Assembly (NCBI RefSeq): GCF_036884655.1
Contig: NC_088331.1
Location: 19,988,001-20,052,000, forward strand
Direction of reading: 5' to 3'
Source: Musa acuminata AAA Group
Taxonomy: Eukaryota > Streptophyta > Magnoliopsida > Zingiberales > Musaceae
DNA length: 64,000 nucleotides
This document shows, in pieces, positions 21,551 through 32,401 of the stretch. The notes beneath the pieces were generated by a model that was not told the DNA's origin, made no database searches, and saw nothing but the letters and a program-made list of their open reading frames with translations. Every line of letters starts with the position of its first letter. The stretch's first letter is position 1. A program made the position numbers and the translations under genes.

Positions 21551-22411
21551 TCAAAAGGCGTAGTTTGCCACCTCGCCTTTCTTGATTTTCTCCTCGTCTT
21601 TGGAGGAGCTCGATTCATCCCAATTTTTGTTCTTCTTCTTGCGTTCAAAGCAAGTAGTTCCGTTCTTTTCACTTTTTAATTTTTGTTTCATTCGTAGTTT
21701 AAGTTCACCATCACTTGAGCTTATGCTCGAGTGGTCTTCAAATGTTCTATGTCCCAAATCCTTCCTGTTCTTTGGAAGGTGGTTCTCAAGTTCTTCACAT
21801 GCATTGCACGTCATTTCATATGTGATCAATGAACCAATTAGTTCTTCAAGTGGAAATTGGTTCAAGTTTTTCGATTCTTGAATAGCAGTTACTTTTGAAT
21901 CCCAAGTTTTAGAAAGTGAGCGCAAAACTTTGTTAATGAGTTCAAAATCCGAAAAGCTTTTACCAAGTGATTTTAAACCATTGACGACATCCGTAAAACG
22001 GGTGTACATGTCAACAACGGTTTCGCTTGGTTTCATATGAAAAAGCTCGAAATCATGTAGTAAAATATTAACTTTCGAGTCTTTGACTCTACTAGTTCCC
22101 TCGTGCGTGATTTCAAGAGTGCGCCAAATAGCGAAAGCCATTTCGCAAAAAGAAACCCGATTGAACTCATTTTTGTCCAAAGCGCAAAATAAGGCATTCA
22201 TAGCCTTTGCGTTTAAAGAAAAATGCTTCTTCTCTAAATCCGACCATTCGTTCATCGGTTTAGAGGGAAGTTGAAAACCGTTTTCAACGATATTCCATAA
22301 ATCCAGATTTAGAGAAATCAAGAAAACTCTCATTCGAGTTTTCCAATAAGTGTAGTCCAATCCGTTAAAGAACGGTGGACGAAAGATCGAAAAGCCCTCT
22401 TGAAGAGCCAT
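21551..22411 (-). CDS. gag: Gag of gag-only Sirevirus D (286 aa, no zinc knuckle)
   Basis: Intact frame from MALQEGFSIF to VANYAF. It is the same Gag type as F and element 1, with YWKTRMRVFL, NAMNALFCALDKNEF-like and DMYTRFTDVVNGL motifs. Compared with the J and E Gag it ends early. Where those have the knuckle CYECKKPGHYK, this one has TTCFERKKKNKNWDES, so only the first cysteine remains and the Lys-rich stretch runs straight into the Asp/Ser/Glu tail. The coiled coil and everything beyond are absent. It should still assemble through its N-terminal domain, but RNA binding by a knuckle is lost. F shares the same plan, so this is a subfamily trait and not a local break. Confidence 0.9.
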   Translation of the reverse strand: MALQEGFSIFRPPFFNGLDYTYWKTRMRVFLISLNLDLWNIVENGFQLPSKPMNEWSDLEKKHFSLNAKAMNALFCALDKNEFNRVSFCEMAFAIWRTLEITHEGTSRVKDSKVNILLHDFELFHMKPSETVVDMYTRFTDVVNGLKSLGKSFSDFELINKVLRSLSKTWDSKVTAIQESKNLNQFPLEELIGSLITYEMTCNACEELENHLPKNRKDLGHRTFEDHSSISSSDGELKLRMKQKLKSEKNGTTCFERKKKNKNWDESSSSKDEEKIKKGEVANYAF

Positions 22412-22447
22412 TTCTCTCGGGTGTAAATCCGAAATGAGAAATACCCC

Positions 22448-22459
22448 GCTCTGATACCA
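22448..22459 (-). other. Primer binding site of element D
   Basis: The minus strand reads TGGTATCAGAGC two bases from the 5' LTR. Confidence 0.9.
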
Positions 22460-22461
22460 AT

Positions 22462-24652
22462 TGTTAGGATCGAGAGCACTAAGAGGGGGGGGGTGAATTA
22501 GTGCAGCGAAAAACTTTTTGCGATTAAAATCGAAAGCTGCGTTTGAACGATAAGGACAACTCTGTATGAGAGTTGATACTAAGCAAGGTTACAGTCAATC
22601 TATGCAGACAGTTTGCAGCAATGCTGAAAACCATAATATCGGCGCAAACTGAAATCTGACGTTCGTACGAAGAAACAGATTTATGTCTAAGTGCCGATTC
22701 GTAAATCACTTGTTTAGATAAAACGCAGTTTAAGCAGAAGTATAAAGACAGTGTGCTGCTATTGTACAGCTCAAAAAGTAATCTGCAAAAAGCAGATTTA
22801 CGTCTAAACGCAGATTTACATCTAAACGTAGATTTACGTCTGAACTTTGAAACTCGTTTGTAAAATCGCAGAAGGTAGTATGTAGTTGAAATCAAGACGT
22901 AAACGTAAACTGAAATCTGATGATTGTACGAGGAAAGCCGATTTACGTCTAAATGCAGTTTTACGTCTAAATGCAGATTTTCGTCTAAAACTTGAAACTC
23001 AATCGTAAAATTGTAGAGGGTAGTAAGCTATTGAGAAGTTTGCAGTGAAGGTAAAATACTCAAAGGAAATGCAAACCGAGATTTAGAGTGGTTCGGTCAA
23101 TCTTGACCTACTCCACTTTTGGCTTCCTCCACCGACGAGGTCACCGACATCAACTAGAAGCCTTCCTTCAATAGGCGAAGGCCAACCACCCTCTTACAGA
23201 TTCACTCCTTTTTACGGGCTTAGGAGATAACCCTTACAGAAGTTTTCTCTCCTCTCTTTACAATTCAAACTTGAAGAATAGAAGGAGGAGAACTAGCAGT
23301 TTTGAGCTCTAAGAAACAAAAAAAGACAGCAAGATTTCGAGTGTATGTGCTGTGCTTTCAGTGCTGAATGGGTGGGGTATTTATAGGCCCCAACCCAGTT
23401 CAAATTTGGAGCTCAAATCTGTCAATTCCCGGAATTCCGGGATCAGGCGGTTGCACCTCCTGATTGGGGCGGTTGCACCGCTTGGCAGAGCTCGAAGACT
23501 GAGCCTCTGGGTGGTGCCACCTCTGTTAGGGGTGGTTGCACCTCTCTGCCAGAGCTCGAAGACTGAGCTCAGGCGGTTGCACCTCCTAACTGGGGCGGTT
23601 GCACCGCCTGGCAGAGCTCGAAACTTGAGCTCAGGCGGTGCGACCTCTTGTCAGGAGAGGTTGCACCGCCCAGTCTCGCTCGGAGACTGAGCCCAGGCGG
23701 TTGCACCTCCTGGCTGGGGCGATTGCACCGCCCAGCCTCGCTGGGAGACTTAGCCCAGGCGGTGCTACCTCTTGGCCTGGGCGGTTGCACCTCTTGGCAC
23801 TATTTCAGATCATTGGTTGGGCTCCAAACTTGGCCCAAACCAGTCCGAATTCGGGCCCAATTGGCCCCTAACCGGGTTATAAGATTAACACCTAATCTTA
23901 ACCCTAATTAACGTGCTAACTATGAATTTAAAGACATTTCTTAAGCTATTACAAAGTCCGCAAGTCAAGACTTCTTTCGGCGAGCTTCCGGTGAACTTCC
24001 GGCGGTCTTCCGATAAACTCTCGGAAACCATTCTGCGGACTCCCGGCAAGCTCCTAGACTTCACGATTTGATCTTGGCGAGTTCCGATGAGCTTCTTTGG
24101 CAAGCTTCTGGACTTCTCGGATTTGTTCCCGCAAAACCTCCGACGACCGTCCGAACTTCCGTCGAACTCTCGAACTCCCAACGTGATCATAGTCTTGACT
24201 CCAGCGCAAATCCAGCTACATGTGTTACTTTTATCGTAGTTAATCCTGCACACTCAAAAAAAAAACTTCGATCGAGACAATTAATCCTAAGCAATTAACC
24301 AAGTTGTCCGGCATATCATTGATCCCTCGACGCTTCGTCCGATTCTTCGGCGCATCGTCCTTTCCTGCAGTCTATTGCCCAATCGGCCAGTTGACTCCTC
24401 AACTCCGATATCCTTGGCACAATACCCGCTCTTCTTGGCCCGATGCCCGAGTCCACAGCCCGAAGCCTTCTGTCGATACGTCGACCGATCCACCGGCCCG
24501 ACGTCCAATCTTCTGACATGTTCCTCCGACACAACATGATGTTCTTGCTTTAATTGTCTCATCCTGATCGAAGCACCCTGCATCACTCAAGATGCAGATT
24601 AAATCATAAACATATATCAAGTAGTTTTATCATCAAAATACGAGATTCAACA
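22462..24652 (-). repeat. 5' LTR of element D (2,191 bp)
   Basis: TGTTAGGATCGAGAGC...GAGATTCAACA, with U3 GC-rich repeats at about 23445-23800, a TATA box at 23378-23385 and the U3 block at about 24250-24620. It is about 70 bp longer than the 3' LTR, mostly because of U3 repeat copy number. Confidence 0.92.
23378..23385 (-). promoter_or_regulatory. LTR TATA box (element D, 5' LTR)
   Basis: The minus strand reads TATAAATA. Confidence 0.8.
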
Positions 24653-24657
24653 ACCAA

Positions 24658-24831
24658 CTCCTAATAGGACTCCTACTCAAGACTCCTATTCCTTTACAAC
24701 TCCCTATTCTTCTCTAAGAAATAACCTCCTAACCCTAGCCGGCCTCTTCACCTCTTTAATAGGGGTCGGCTTAGGTAGATTTTACATGAATGTCCCTCTC
24801 AATTAGGACTCTCCTAGCTAGAGTCCTAACA
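24658..24831 (-). repeat. 3' LTR of gypsy B, proximal part
   Basis: It resumes after element D and ends GTCCTAACA. The polypurine tract follows at 24832-24848. Confidence 0.9.
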
Positions 24832-26580
24832 GACCCGCCCTCTTCAAATTAGCCTTGTCCTCGAGGCTGACGATTCATGAATTTTGGGAATTTGATCTTC
24901 AAATCATCATAGTTCTCCCAAGTGGCATCTTCTTTTAGTAAGCTTGCCCATTATATTAGCAATTCAGTAGTGGATCGTCATCGTCAAGTCATGATCCGTC
25001 GACCAATAATAACACTTGGCTGAGTCTGAAGTTCTCCTTGGGTAGTCATATTTGGTGGGTGGCTTTGGGCTGTCTCCAAGCACCTATTTACAACTTCCAT
25101 TTGGCCGTCGATTTGTGGGTAATATGCCGTACTCCTTTTCAATTTAGTACCCTGCATATGGAATAACTTTGTCCAAAATCTGCTCGTGAAGATGCAAGTA
25201 GAATTTATTATAAGCACAATGCGTCCCTTATAGTGTAATTCTTTTGAGTCCCAATTGTAATGAGCCATGGGGCTTGGTGCTTCCTCCAATTTTTTTATAA
25301 TCTTACTAGTATCTAAATCTTCTTGCCATTCCATCTTAATATCCTCAATGAAGTCACTGGTCGGAAGTGAAACGGCTGAAACTTCAACTTGCTCGGGTAG
25401 CTACGAAAGCGCACCTGCAAGAACATTCTCTTTCCCCTTTTTGTAAGTTATTTCATAATCAAATCCAAGAAGTTTTGTTACCCATTTTTGCTGCTCAGGG
25501 GATGGTATCTTTCACTCCAAAAATTACTTGAGGCTTTTATGGTCGGTTTTAATTTGAAATCGTCGACCAATCAAGTAAGGTCTCCACCTCGCTGCTGCGC
25601 GCACAATGGCGAGCATCTCCTTATCATATGTTGACTTATTTTGATGGGAGGGAGATAATTCCTTGCTAGTGTATGCGAGTGGTCTACCATCTTGCATGAG
25701 AATGGCTCCAATTCCGACTTCAGATGCGTCGGCCTCAATAATAAAGGGTCGGTTAAAATATGGTAGTGTTAGCACCGGCGTCGTGGTCATGGCTGCCTTA
25801 AGTTTGTCGAAGGTAGCGGAGGCTCTGTCCGACCATTGGAAGACATCTTTTTTCAGTAAGGAAGTAAGTGGTGCACTGATCTCGTCATAGTTTTTCACGA
25901 ACTTGCAGTAGTATCCTATTAAACCCAGAAAGCTATGTAGCAATTTTACGTTTTTCGGGGTAGGCTAGTTTTGCATTGCTTCAATTTTGAAGGGGTCCAC
26001 TGTCACACCTTCCTCTAATATGATATGCCCAAGATATTCCACCTTCTATTGAAGAAAGCAAAAATTCGTAATGGTTGTTGTGTGTTCAAAAGGTGGTTTT
26101 CGGTATGTCTTCTTCGCACACTCATATTTGATGATACCCGGATCAAAGGTCCAACTTTGTAAAGATTTGTGCTCCCTTTCATCTAGCAATTCATCTGCTA
26201 TTGGAATAAGATATTTGTCCTTGATGGTTTTGCCATTGAGAGCTCGGTAATCAACGCATATTTGCCATGTTCCGTCCTTCTTGTTGTACAAGTAGCACCG
26301 GTGAAGAATAGAGGTTGCAACTTGGCCGAATAACTCCTGAAAGAATCATTATATAATGATCATGCCGACGGGTAAGAGGTAGGTTGTACGGTTCGTCAAA
26401 TATATCTAAAAATTCAGCAAGCAAAGGAAGTAGGTTTGGATTTTCAAATTGTATTGGCTCTCCCTTAGTTTGCTGCTCAAGTTGTATAAAAAATCTTCTG
26501 CATGCTTTATGCAAAACCTTCTCCATTTGTTGTGCGGAAATCGTCGTTATGTCGCCCTCACGTTTCCTGTTCAGTATCAC
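24832..26580 (-). pseudogene. pol: Gypsy B pol remnant: RT, RNase H, integrase with catalytic blocks deleted
   Basis: The minus strand carries RT N-terminal parts ([16 protein letters not shown], then LDLxSGYHQI-type sequence). At about 26050 it jumps from HYEFL to KVEYLGHII. The usual roughly 70-80 residues between them, which hold FGLTNAP and the FDD active site, are missing. RNase H is present (IEADASEVGIGAILMQDG, KTDHKSLK). Integrase begins YKGRIVL and at about 25200 jumps to [10 protein letters not shown], losing the zinc finger and the first catalytic Asp residues. [12 protein letters not shown] then joins [11 protein letters not shown] and a chromodomain (EDATWENYDDL). Stops and frameshifts are added. 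Gypsy A has the same junctions, so these are ancestral deletions. Confidence 0.85.
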
Positions 26581-27983
26581 CTATTTCTCCTTACTATAAA
26601 ATTTAATAATTAGTTGCATAAAATTCCATGAAATATCACCTAATGTCGTCAACCATTTAATAATGAACATGACCTTATGATCATCAAGAGGGAGAAGGAA
26701 GAAATCTGCAATTATCTCTTGGTCCTGCAGGTATAGTTTCTCCTGCGGGCGCCTACGATCACAATTCAAAATCCGTCCGTCGACGACCTTAACGTCAAAC
26801 CTGCTGCAATTCTCAATAGGTAAGGCCATCTGGATAGTAACCTTACTGTTTAGAAAGTTATTAGAACTGCCCGTGTCGATGAGAACAGTGATCGGTTGTT
26901 GTTTGAGAAGGCCTCCAACTTTCATCGTTTCCAGGTTTGAGTAGCCGGCTAGTGCATGTACCGTAACTTCAGTCGGTTGTGGCTCTTCTTCTGCATCTTC
27001 TTCTTCATGTTCAAGGCTCTCTTCTAGATATTCAATGACCTCTTCTTCTATTGGTTCAATCATAAGAAGTCTCCCTTTACTACAGCGATGCTCATGGCTC
27101 CACGGCTCGTCACAATGCCAACATAACCCCTTCGCATATCGCTCCCGAAGCTCTTCTCTTATTAAACTCTTTGGTGTAGGGACTTGGTCGACAGTAGGGG
27201 GGGCTGAGGGCTTCAATATTACTGGTTGAGGAGCGACCCTAGTCCTCCGAGCTTCATGATTTAATTGCTCCTCTTGATGTCGTGCGAAAGAGATGGCTGC
27301 CATAAGTGTATACGGTTGTCGCGCTTTAACTTATCCTCGGATCTCTGGCTTCAAGCCCTCAATAGCTATTTTTGAGACCAATTATGAGTTTGATTATATA
27401 ACCTTTTAAACCTGGTTTAGTACTCCTGAATGGTGGAGGTTTGTCGGATCTTTGCTAGTTGTCCGTCAATATTCTCGTAATCGGTTGGTCTGAAGCAGAT
27501 CAGCAATCCTTCTTTAAATTATCATCATGAAAGGACTCCATAAGTATGTTCAAACCAATCAAACCACTGTATAGCATCCCCTTCAAGATGTATAGCTACA
27601 ATTTTCACCATAGATGCAACCACGGTTTTATGGTACCGAAAATATCGCTCCGCGTGCGAGATCCAACCAATCGGGTCTCCTTCTTCCCATCTAGGGAAAT
27701 CCACTCTCATGCATGGATAGTTGGGGTTGGTCATAGAGCTTCCCCTCTCTTGGAAGTCATATCTTTGGGCTTAGTGTGATTGGGCAAAGCTCTCTCCTTG
27801 ATGTGATTTCTTCGGGCTTAGTGGTCGGCCCAATCTGAGTTCGGTAAAGAGCGTCCGAATCTTATCCTCCATTCGCGCCTCAAAGGCTTTGAATTTAGCA
27901 TTGATTACCTCCTCAGATGCCATAGTATATGCCGCTAAATCTGTGATGTTAAGATCTCTCTTTTGTTGTTGGGTTAAAGGCAT
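26581..27983 (-). pseudogene. gag: Gypsy B Gag and protease
   Basis: Gag starts MPLTQQQKRDLNITDL at 27983 and includes the retrotransposon-gag core DFPRWEEGDPIGWISHAERYF. It has an in-frame TAG at about 27771 and a shift downstream. The last 240 codons (26581-27303) are open. They hold the knuckle CWHCDEPWSHEHRC, an acidic linker rich in Glu, and the protease active site VLIDTGSSNNF, which is intact, unlike A (NTRS) and H (DNGS). The start matches A, G and H. Confidence 0.85.
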
Positions 27984-29050
27984 GTATTGGTTGAGAGAGT
28001 TGATGGTCGAAAGGGTTGGTAGATCGGTGGATGTAGGCTACGGTTTAGGCTTATTTTGTGGCTATTTTGGGTGCAGTTTGAGGGTGCGGTTTGGTGGAGT
28101 TTTAGGGCTGTAGATGAAAGTTTTGGATCTGTGGTAGATGGTAGCAAAGGTTTGATAGAAATAAGTGGAAGTTGCAGCAAGTATGTGCTGTCTTGTAAGA
28201 GTAGAATTGTCGTCGAAGAAACAACGGTTTCTCGACGTAAATTCCACCAAAAACTTGAGAGAATTGAGGAGGGAATTGATAGAAAAATCACAGTTTATAT
28301 GACAGCAAGGATATCTAATTTAATCAAGAAAATTTCGGCAGTATAACAGCAAGGAAATTGGTATAAGTTGCGATTGCAGAATTCTCGTCGAGAAATTTCA
28401 GCGGGATACGATGAAAATTTGCAGCAACACAAAATCATTTTTAGAGATGAATTTCTTAATAGATCATTTATAGATGGAAGCTAAGATGATCTATGAAGTG
28501 TATAAGAAATTTCATTCAAAAAACATTGCAAATAGATGGGTTAAGGCAACAAGATGCGGCTGAAATTTTCTGCAGCACAGATTTTTAAGTATAGCAGATT
28601 GGATGTAAAATATCAGTAGGTTATATTAAGAATTTTTTGATGAAACCAAAGGAAAATCTGCTGTTAGGAAGTGTCAAAGATGTCATAAAAATTCGTAGAG
28701 ATTTGGATAGAAAAAACACAGTAGCAAGATAAAAAAGACGGTGCTATACGGTTGGAATTCTGCAATATATCTTTCGTCGTAGAGATGAAAACTTTATGAC
28801 GAAAAGTTTATGCAAGAATATAGGAATAATTTTTTTGGGATTTTCAAATAAGGATAACTAAATTGCAGCAGCAGTAAGGTAGAAAACCAGAACCTATTGC
28901 AATTCACGGGGAGATCAAAGGATGATCCGTGGTGGTGGAGATGATGGCGGAATTTGGCAACGATCTCTTAAGCAATTGTGGGAATTGCTTTAGGCGGTTG
29001 TGGAGGGTTGATGGATGGCTATGGAAGGGCAGCGAAATGCCAAGAACGCT
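27984..29050 (-). other. Gypsy B untranslated leader
   Basis: About 1.07 kb between the primer site and gag. It is homologous to the leaders of A (49738-50995) and G (3787-4422, 58289-58374). I see no gene. Confidence 0.8.
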
Positions 29051-29062
29051 GCTCTGATACCA
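29051..29062 (-). other. Primer binding site of gypsy B
   Basis: The minus strand reads TGGTATCAGAGC two bases from the LTR. Confidence 0.9.
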
Positions 29063-29064
29063 GG

Positions 29065-29500
29065 TGTTAGAACCCTTGCAGATTCTAAACTTGGGGTTGA
29101 TCTCTTTAGGGGATCGGCCTCCTTGGAACTCTATAGGGGTTCCTCCCTCCAAGTTGCTGCTCAAAGACTGCAGAAAAGATTCATCTATTGCTTATGAAAA
29201 GAGGTGGAATACATGACTATTTATAGGGCTTCTAAACCCTAACTCCTAATATGACTCTTACTTAAGACTCCTACTTCTAAACAACTCCTAATATGACTCC
29301 TACTCAAGACTCCTACTTCTAACCAACTCCTAATATGACTCCTACTCAAGACTCCTATTCCTTTACAACTCCCTATTCTTCTCTAAGAAATAACCTCCTA
29401 ACCCTAGCCGGCCTCTTCACCTCTTTAATAGGGGTCGGCTTAGGTAGGTTTTACATGAATGTCCCTCTCAATTAGGACTCTCCTAGCTAGAGTCCTAACA
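29065..29500 (-). repeat. 5' LTR of gypsy B (436 bp)
   Basis: TGTTAGAACCC...GTCCTAACA, with a TATA box at 29218-29225. It is longer than A's LTR because the CTCCTAATATGACTCCTACT repeat has one more copy. Confidence 0.92.
29218..29225 (-). promoter_or_regulatory. LTR TATA box (gypsy B, 5' LTR)
   Basis: The minus strand reads TATAAATA. Confidence 0.7.
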
Positions 29501-29505
29501 CATAC

Positions 29506-31113
29506 TCCTTTTCAATTTAGTACCTGGCATATGGAATAACTTTGTCCAAAATCTGTTCGTGAAGATGCAAGTAGAATTTGTCACAAGCACAATCTGCCCT
29601 TTATAGCGTAATTCTTTTGAGTCCCAATTGTAATGAGCCACGGAGCTTGGTGCTTCCTCCATTTTTTTTATGATCTTACTAGTCTCTGAATCTTCCTACC
29701 ATTCCCTCTTAATATCCTTAAGAAAGTTACTAGTCAAAAGTGAAATGACCAAAAATTCAGTTTGCTTAGGTAGCCGTGAAAGCGCACCTACAACAACATT
29801 CTCTTTTCCCTTTTTGTAAGTTATTTCATAATCATATCCAAGAAGCTTTGTTATCCATTTTTGCTGCTCAAGGGATGATATCTTTCACTCCAAAAAGTAC
29901 TTGAGGCTTTTATGGTCGGTTTTAATATGAAATCATCGACCGATCAAGTAGGGTCTCCACCTTGTTGCTGCGTGCATAATGGCGAGCATCTCCTTATCAT
30001 ATGTTGACATATTTTAATGGGAGGGAAATAATGTCTTGCTAGTGTATGTGAGTGGTCGACCATCTTGCATGAGAATGGCTCCAATTCCGACTCCAGATGC
30101 GTCAGCCTCAATAATGAGGGGTCGGTTGAAATCTGGTAGTGCTATCATCGGCGTCGTCGTCATGGCTGCCTTAAGTTTGTCGAAGTCAATGGAGGCTTTG
30201 TTCGACCATTGGAAGACATCTTTTTTCAGTAAGGAAGTAATGGTGTACTGATCTTTCTATAGTTTTTCATGAACTTGTGGTAGTAGCCTATTAAACCCAG
30301 AAATCCATGTAGCAATTTTATGTTCCTTGGGGTCGGCCAGTTCTGCATTGCTTCTATTTTGGAGGGGTCTACCATCACACCTTCCTCTGATATAATATGC
30401 CCAAGATATTCCATCTTTTGTTGAATAAAGCAAAAATTCATAGTGGCCATTGTGTGTTCGAAAGGTGATTTTTGGTATGCCTTTTTGACACACTCGTATT
30501 TGATAATACCCGGATCGAAGGTCCAGCTTTGTGAAGATTTATGCTCTGTTTCATCTAGCAATTCATCTACCACTAGAATAGGGTATTTATCCTTGATGGT
30601 TATACCATTGAGAGCTCGGTAATCAACGCATATTAGCAATGTTGCGTCCTTCTTGTATACAAGTAACACCAGTGAAGAGTAGAGGTTGCAACTTAGCCAA
30701 ATAACTCCTGTTTCAAGCATCTCTTTTACAATCCTTTCTATTTCATCCTTTTGAAGATATAGATACTGATATGGCCGAGTATTTGCTGGAGGTTTGCCTT
30801 GAAGAATCGTTATATAATGATCATGTCGACGGGTAAGAGGTAGGTTGTGCGGTTCGTCAAATATATCTGAAAATTCAGCAAGTAAAGGAAGTAGGTTTGG
30901 ATCTTCAAAATCTATTGGCTCTTCCTTAGTTTGCTGCTCAAGTTGTACCAAAAAGCCGCTGCATGCTTTATGCAAAACCTTCTCCATTTGTTGTATGCAA
31001 ATTATCATTACGTCGCCCCCACGTTTCCTGTGCAGTATCACCTGTTTCTCCTTACTGTAAAATTTCATAATTAGTTGCATAAAATTTCAAGAAACATCAC
31101 CTAATGTTGTCAA
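29506..31113 (-). pseudogene. pol: Gypsy A RT, RNase H and integrase remnant
   Basis: The longest open part (30226-31080) encodes LPLTRRHDHYITIL, ANTRPYQYLYLQKDEIERIV and [17 protein letters not shown] frame change follows, and then, at about 30425, the same jump from HYEFL to [14 protein letters not shown] as in B. The RT palm block with FDD is absent. Downstream, RNase H scraps lead to the integrase deletion junction at about 29575-29600, also as in B. It is cut at both ends by insertions: E at 31118, B at 29501. Confidence 0.85.
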
Positions 31114-31118
31114 CCATT

Positions 31119-32349
31119 TGTTGAATCTCAGATTTTGATGATAAAATCAATTGATTGGTTAATTAATCTAATCCATATTATTGAGTTAAGTGTGCATGAT
31201 TTACTACGATAACCAGAAAACACAAAGCAAGAATACCAGAGTCAAGTTCGATGGACATTTAAGAGTCCGAAGAATCGTCGGAGATGCTGCCGGAACCATC
31301 CGAGAAGAAATCGGGCACCTGTCGGAATTTTCGAAAGTTCGCCGAAGAGATCGTTGGAGGTTCACGGAGATCACCGAGAAGGCTCGGCTACTCATTAAAG
31401 TCATCACAAGATCGGGAGCTTGTTGGGAGTCCGTCGGAAGAAGTTCATCGGAAAGCTCACCGGAACAAGACTCGACGTTCACGGTTGAAAACTTGCTTAG
31501 GATGTTTTTTTTGTTATGTAGTTCACTTGTAATTAGGATTAGGATTAAGAGATAATCCTATATCCTGGTTAGGGGCCAATTGGGCCCAAATTAGACTTGG
31601 TTTGGGCTAAATTTGAAGCCCAACCAGTGAACCGAAGGGTCTGGCGATGGCACCGCCCAGCACTCGAGAGCTAGGCGGTGGCACCGCTTGGCTGGGCGGT
31701 GGCACCGCCTGTCCACTGTCAGTGTCTGACACTAATAGGCGGTGGCACCGCCAGCATCGGGAACCCAAAGAGAATTCAAATTTTGGTGCCCAAATTTGAA
31801 TCCTCTTGAGGCCTATAAATACCCCTCAAATCTCAGCTGAGATTATAACTTTTTGAGCAGCAATTGTTTGAGAGAAAGGTCTTAGAAAAGTCTTTGCTAG
31901 TCTTGTTTTCAATTTGCTAGTGTTCACCTCCTTCTTTCTTGCTGAAAATCTGTAAGAGAGTGAACCGCTTGTAAAATGTTGTAAGAGGGGTATTTACCCT
32001 TCCCCTTCGAGAGATTTGCTAGTGGAAGGTGGGAGCCTCATCGAAGAGGGGCCTCGCAAGTGGATGTAGGTCATTTGACCGAACCACTGTAAAATCGGCG
32101 TGATCTATGGTCTGCATTTACTTATTGTCATTTACATTACTGCAAACTATTTGCACTTTAATGCTCTACTTCTTTGTCTCCGTCTTACTTATCTCTTCAA
32201 GTTAAAATGCAATCTAAACGGTTTCAAACGAAAACGTTACTTTTATCGTACGAGGTTTCCGAAAGTGTTTAAATCGTCAAAAGTTTATCACACTTTACCG
32301 CTGCACTAATTCGCCCCCCCCCCCTCTTAGTGCCGCTCCGATCCTAACA
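31119..32349 (+). repeat. 5' LTR of Sirevirus E (1,231 bp)
   Basis: TGTTGAATCTCAGATTTTG...CCTAACA. U3 has GGCGGTGGCACCGCC-type repeats (about 31640-31760). The TATA box is at 31814-31821. The 3' LTR has about 20 bp more because of one extra GGCTGGGCGGTGGCACCGCC unit. Confidence 0.93.
31814..31821 (+). promoter_or_regulatory. LTR TATA box (E, 5' LTR)
   Basis: TATAAATA in GAGGCCTATAAATACCCC. It drives the gag-pol RNA. Confidence 0.8.
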
Positions 32350-32351
32350 AT

Positions 32352-32363
32352 TGGTATTAGAGC
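32352..32363 (+). other. Primer binding site of E, one mismatch
   Basis: TGGTATTAGAGC, differing at one base (C to T) from the site in the other elements. Confidence 0.85.
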
Positions 32364-32401
32364 TAGGCTCACTCTCATATTTGGTTTGATACCCAAGAGA
32401 G

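Larger units (their letters stand above)
7244..24652 (-). mobile_element. Element D: gag-only Sirevirus, nested in gypsy B LTR
   Basis: The LTRs (7244-9364, 22462-24652) are flanked by accaa (7239-7243, 24653-24657). Inside are a primer site, gag (21551-22411), about 2.9 kb of AT-rich noncoding sequence and a polypurine tract. There is no pol. Element J is inserted in the noncoding part. Without J the element is about 8.1 kb. It has the same plan as F. Confidence 0.92.
6995..29500 (-). mobile_element. Gypsy B: second core-deleted chromovirus, nested in A
   Basis: The target duplication catac is at 6990-6994 and 29501-29505. The 5' LTR is at 29065-29500. The 3' LTR is split by element D into 6995-7243 and 24658-24831. 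The internal region 24832-29064 has a leader, gag, protease, RT, RNase H and integrase remnants. It is the same family as the A it inserted into, interrupting A's integrase remnant. Confidence 0.92.

Noticed and set aside
27889..28346. Open + strand frames inside gypsy B leader
   Set aside because: They are antisense to a leader shared with gypsy A, where they are not maintained.
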